This document shows positions 62,283 to 64,000 of a DNA stretch of 64,000 nucleotides, one piece after another. The notes beneath the pieces were generated by a model that was not told the origin of the DNA, made no database searches, and was given only the letters and a program-made list of their open reading frames with translations. Positions within the stretch are counted from its first letter, which is position 1; every line of letters starts with the position of its first letter. Source of the DNA: Thermoanaerobacter wiegelii Rt8.B1 (GTDB lineage Bacteria > Bacillota > Thermoanaerobacteria > Thermoanaerobacterales > Thermoanaerobacteraceae); assembly GCF_000147695.2 (NCBI RefSeq), contig NC_015958.1:1218501-1282500 (forward strand), given 5' to 3'. Both the position numbers and the translations under genes were made by a program.

Positions 62283-63428
62283 ATGTTTAAAAGGCTTTTA
62301 ACATTATTAGTGAGTGTGATACTAGCTATTTCTTTTGTCTTAAATGGCACAGTATATGCTGATACTTTAAATTTAAAGTCAAAATCTGCTATTTTGATAG
62401 AGGCTAATACTGGACAAATTCTTTATGAAAAAGATAGCCATAATCCCTTGCCGCCTGCCAGTGTTACCAAAGTAATGACTCTTTTACTGGCGATTGAAGC
62501 AATAGATTCTGGTAAAATTAAAATAACAGATAAAGTTGTCACAAGTAAACATGCCTTTGATATGGGAGGTACACAAATATATTTAGAAGTAGGAGAGGAA
62601 ATGACAGTAGATGATTTAATGAAGGCTATAGCGATGAATTCGGCAAATGATGCTTCTGTTGCTTTAGCTGAGTATATTGCGGGTACAGAGGAAAATTTTG
62701 TTGAAATGATGAATAAAAGGGCTAAGGAATTGGGAGCAAAAAATACTACTTTTAAAAATGCAACTGGACTACCTGAGGAAGGGCACTTGACAAGCGTATA
62801 TGATATTGCAATGATTTCAAGGGAATTAGTAAAGCACGAGAGCATATTTAAATATCTAACCAATAAATTAGATTCTTTAAGAAATGGGAAATTTAGTCTC
62901 ATAAATACTAATAAATTATTATGGCGCTATAAAGGAGCAGATGGTATTAAAACAGGATCTACTTCGGAAGCACTTTATTGTATGGCAGCAACAGCTAAAA
63001 GGGGAGATACAAGGCTAATAGCGGTGGTATTTGGAGCACCTGATTCTGAGACGAGGTTTAGTGAAGCGGCTAAGTTATTAGATTACGGATTTGCTAATTA
63101 TGAAAGTGTAAAAGTAGCTTCAAAGGGGCAAAGTTTTGGCAATGTCAAAGTTTTTAAAGGAAAAAAGCAGGCTGTTAGTGTTGTGTGCCGCGATGATGAG
63201 TATATACTGATTAAAAAAGGAGAAGGTAAAAATATAAAAACAGAGGTGGAGCTAAAGAATGCTGTATTAGCTCCTCTGGCCAAAGAGGTCCCAATAGGCA
63301 CTGTAAAAATAACACAGGATGGCAAGATTATAAAGACATTTAACATATATCCTCAGGAAGTAGTAGAAAAAGCGAACTTTTTTGAAAATCTCAATAAAGT
63401 TTTTATTGGATGGCTAAGATATCAGTAG
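62283..63428 (+). CDS. dacF: D-alanyl-D-alanine carboxypeptidase DacF
   Basis: 381 aa. Signal peptide (FKRLLTLLVSVILAISFVLNGTVYA), then a class A (S11) DD-carboxypeptidase domain: SxxK in PPASVTKVMTLLL, SxN in AMNSANDASVALAEY, KTG in GADGIKTGSTSEALYCMA, and a C-terminal beta domain with amphipathic anchor helix. It lies directly before spoIIAA as in B. subtilis, where it is a sigma-F target in the forespore. ATG 62283 follows GGAGGGTGA. Confidence 0.94.
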   Translation: MFKRLLTLLVSVILAISFVLNGTVYADTLNLKSKSAILIEANTGQILYEKDSHNPLPPASVTKVMTLLLAIEAIDSGKIKITDKVVTSKHAFDMGGTQIYLEVGEEMTVDDLMKAIAMNSANDASVALAEYIAGTEENFVEMMNKRAKELGAKNTTFKNATGLPEEGHLTSVYDIAMISRELVKHESIFKYLTNKLDSLRNGKFSLINTNKLLWRYKGADGIKTGSTSEALYCMAATAKRGDTRLIAVVFGAPDSETRFSEAAKLLDYGFANYESVKVASKGQSFGNVKVFKGKKQAVSVVCRDDEYILIKKGEGKNIKTEVELKNAVLAPLAKEVPIGTVKITQDGKIIKTFNIYPQEVVEKANFFENLNKVFIGWLRYQ

Positions 63429-63435
63429 TTTACTT

Positions 63436-63475
63436 AAGCACTAAACAGATGTTTAGTGCTTTTTATATTTTTTAG
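63436..63475 (+). terminator. Terminator between dacF and spoIIAA
   Basis: AAGCACTAAAC (63436-63446), loop AGAT, GTTTAGTGCTT (63451-63461), then TTTATATTTTTT. Perfect 11-bp stem that separates dacF from the spoIIA promoter. Confidence 0.88.
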
Positions 63476-63492
63476 AAAAATATCACAAAAAA

Positions 63493-63521
63493 GGAGGAAT
63501 TTTAAAATTTACATCGAATAT
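63493..63521 (+). promoter_or_regulatory. Sigma-H promoter of the spoIIA operon
   Basis: GGAGGAATT (63493-63501), 11 bases, ATCGAATAT (63513-63521). It matches every fixed position of the sigma-H consensus, as expected for spoIIA. Confidence 0.85.
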
Positions 63522-63541
63522 AATAGGGGGAGGTTGATAAA

Positions 63542-63877
63542 ATGAGAGTAAAATTTGCAAAAAAAGGGGATGCTTTGATAGTAAAAATTGAAGGTGAGTT
63601 AGACCATCATGTGGCGGAGAGCATAAAAAGTGTTATTGATGACGAGTATAAAAAAAAGTCGTGTAAAAATTTAATTTTTGATTTTAAAAATGTAAATTTT
63701 ATGGATAGTTCAGGAATTGGCGTTATAATAGGAAGATATAAAAAAATCAAAGAGAATAATGGTAAGGTAGCTATAGTAAATGCCAATAAGCAATTACATA
63801 AAATTATTGAAGTTTCTGGATTGTTGCGTATAATTAAATGTTATAATGACATTGAAGAAGCCTTAAAGGAAATATAG
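63542..63877 (+). CDS. spoIIAA: Anti-sigma-F factor antagonist SpoIIAA
   Basis: 111 aa, STAS domain. [36 protein letters not shown], then the phosphorylated Ser in [21 protein letters not shown]. Unphosphorylated SpoIIAA frees sigma-F from SpoIIAB. ATG 63542 follows GGGGGAGG. Confidence 0.97.
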   Translation: MRVKFAKKGDALIVKIEGELDHHVAESIKSVIDDEYKKKSCKNLIFDFKNVNFMDSSGIGVIIGRYKKIKENNGKVAIVNANKQLHKIIEVSGLLRIIKCYNDIEEALKEI

Positions 63878-63890
63878 AAGGGGGATTATC

Positions 63891-64000
63891 ATGGAATACA
63901 CAAACATGATGGAGTTAAAATTTTTAAGTAAGTCGCAAAATGAGTCTTTTGCAAGGACTGTTGTTGCAGCTTTTGCTGCTCAACTAGATCCGACAATTGA
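63891..64000 (+). CDS. spoIIAB: Anti-sigma-F factor SpoIIAB (cut by window end)
   Basis: Only the first 36 residues are present: [36 protein letters not shown]. The segment [19 protein letters not shown] is typical of the SpoIIAB start. The full protein would be a GHKL-type kinase that phosphorylates SpoIIAA and holds sigma-F; sigF is expected beyond the window. The binding site is GAAGGGGG. Confidence 0.93.
   Translation, partial: MEYTNMMELKFLSKSQNESFARTVVAAFAAQLDPTI

Noticed and set aside
1..64000. CRISPR arrays, insertion sequences, tRNA or rRNA genes, prophage
   Set aside because: No regularly spaced repeats, transposase-like proteins, cloverleaf candidates or phage genes were seen. The XerD-like gene is at the conserved chromosomal xerD site, not a mobile element.

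Overview
ORGANISM. The window is low-GC, tightly packed, almost wholly plus-strand chromosome. It carries spo0A, spoIIA, spoIIIA, spoIVB, spoIIM and sigK, so the organism is an endospore-forming firmicute. A long OLE-type RNA (large structured RNA of extremophilic Firmicutes) with its oapA partner, and a clostridial type IV pilus locus, point to a thermophilic anaerobe. Thermoanaerobacter or a close relative is my best guess, from gene order and protein style; no search was run.

LAYOUT. 1-3.6 kb: frameshifted ornithine racemase, a glyoxalase-fold protein, an Rrf2 regulator, frameshifted mnmA and a 53-aa membrane peptide. 3.5-17.2 kb: permease, alaS-ireB-ruvX-DUF1292, Fur with its operator, RNase J, ylbF-queT, mltG-methyltransferase-U32, a class B PBP and frameshifted sigK. 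17.3-30.2 kb: yqeG-aroE, then a class II c-di-GMP riboswitch leading a 13-gene type IV pilus operon (pilB,T,C,A,D, four minor pilins, comFB, pilM,N,O), then aroK and a TIM-barrel protein. 30.1-35.1 kb: proBA, aroQ, pepP, efp and an acidic zinc-ribbon protein. 35.2-40.3 kb: spoIIIAA-AH. 40.3-51.5 kb: Asp23 protein, nusB-folD-xseA-xseB-ispA, OLE RNA-oapA, dxs-tlyA-nadK-argR-recN. 51.6-64 kb: spoIVB-spo0A, steA-steB-GT2-GT4-DUF3866, nudF-endoQ-spoIIM-xerD-like, dacF and spoIIAA-spoIIAB (cut by the window end).

HOW IT WORKS TOGETHER. (1) The pilus locus may sense c-di-GMP at three levels: the riboswitch, an MshEN-like N-terminus on PilB, and a ComFB protein. (2) Sporulation promoters can be read directly: near-perfect sigma-H sites before spo0A and spoIIAA, sigma-F-like sites before spoIVB and dacF, and a sigma-E-like site before spoIIM. 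In the last three the promoter overlaps or lies inside a long inverted repeat whose right arm is the ribosome binding site. Read-through mRNA from the upstream vegetative gene would hide the site, while mRNA started at the sporulation promoter lacks the left arm and frees it. I infer this as an insulation device. (3) OLE RNA has its own promoter inside an isoprenoid and DNA-metabolism operon.

CAUTION. Six genes (orr, mnmA, sigK, pilC, oapA, xerD-like) are each broken by the apparent loss of one base in an A or T run. Adding one base to each gives a full-length product of family-typical size. Homopolymer miscounting in the sequence is the most likely cause. The XerD-like protein has also lost most catalytic residues.
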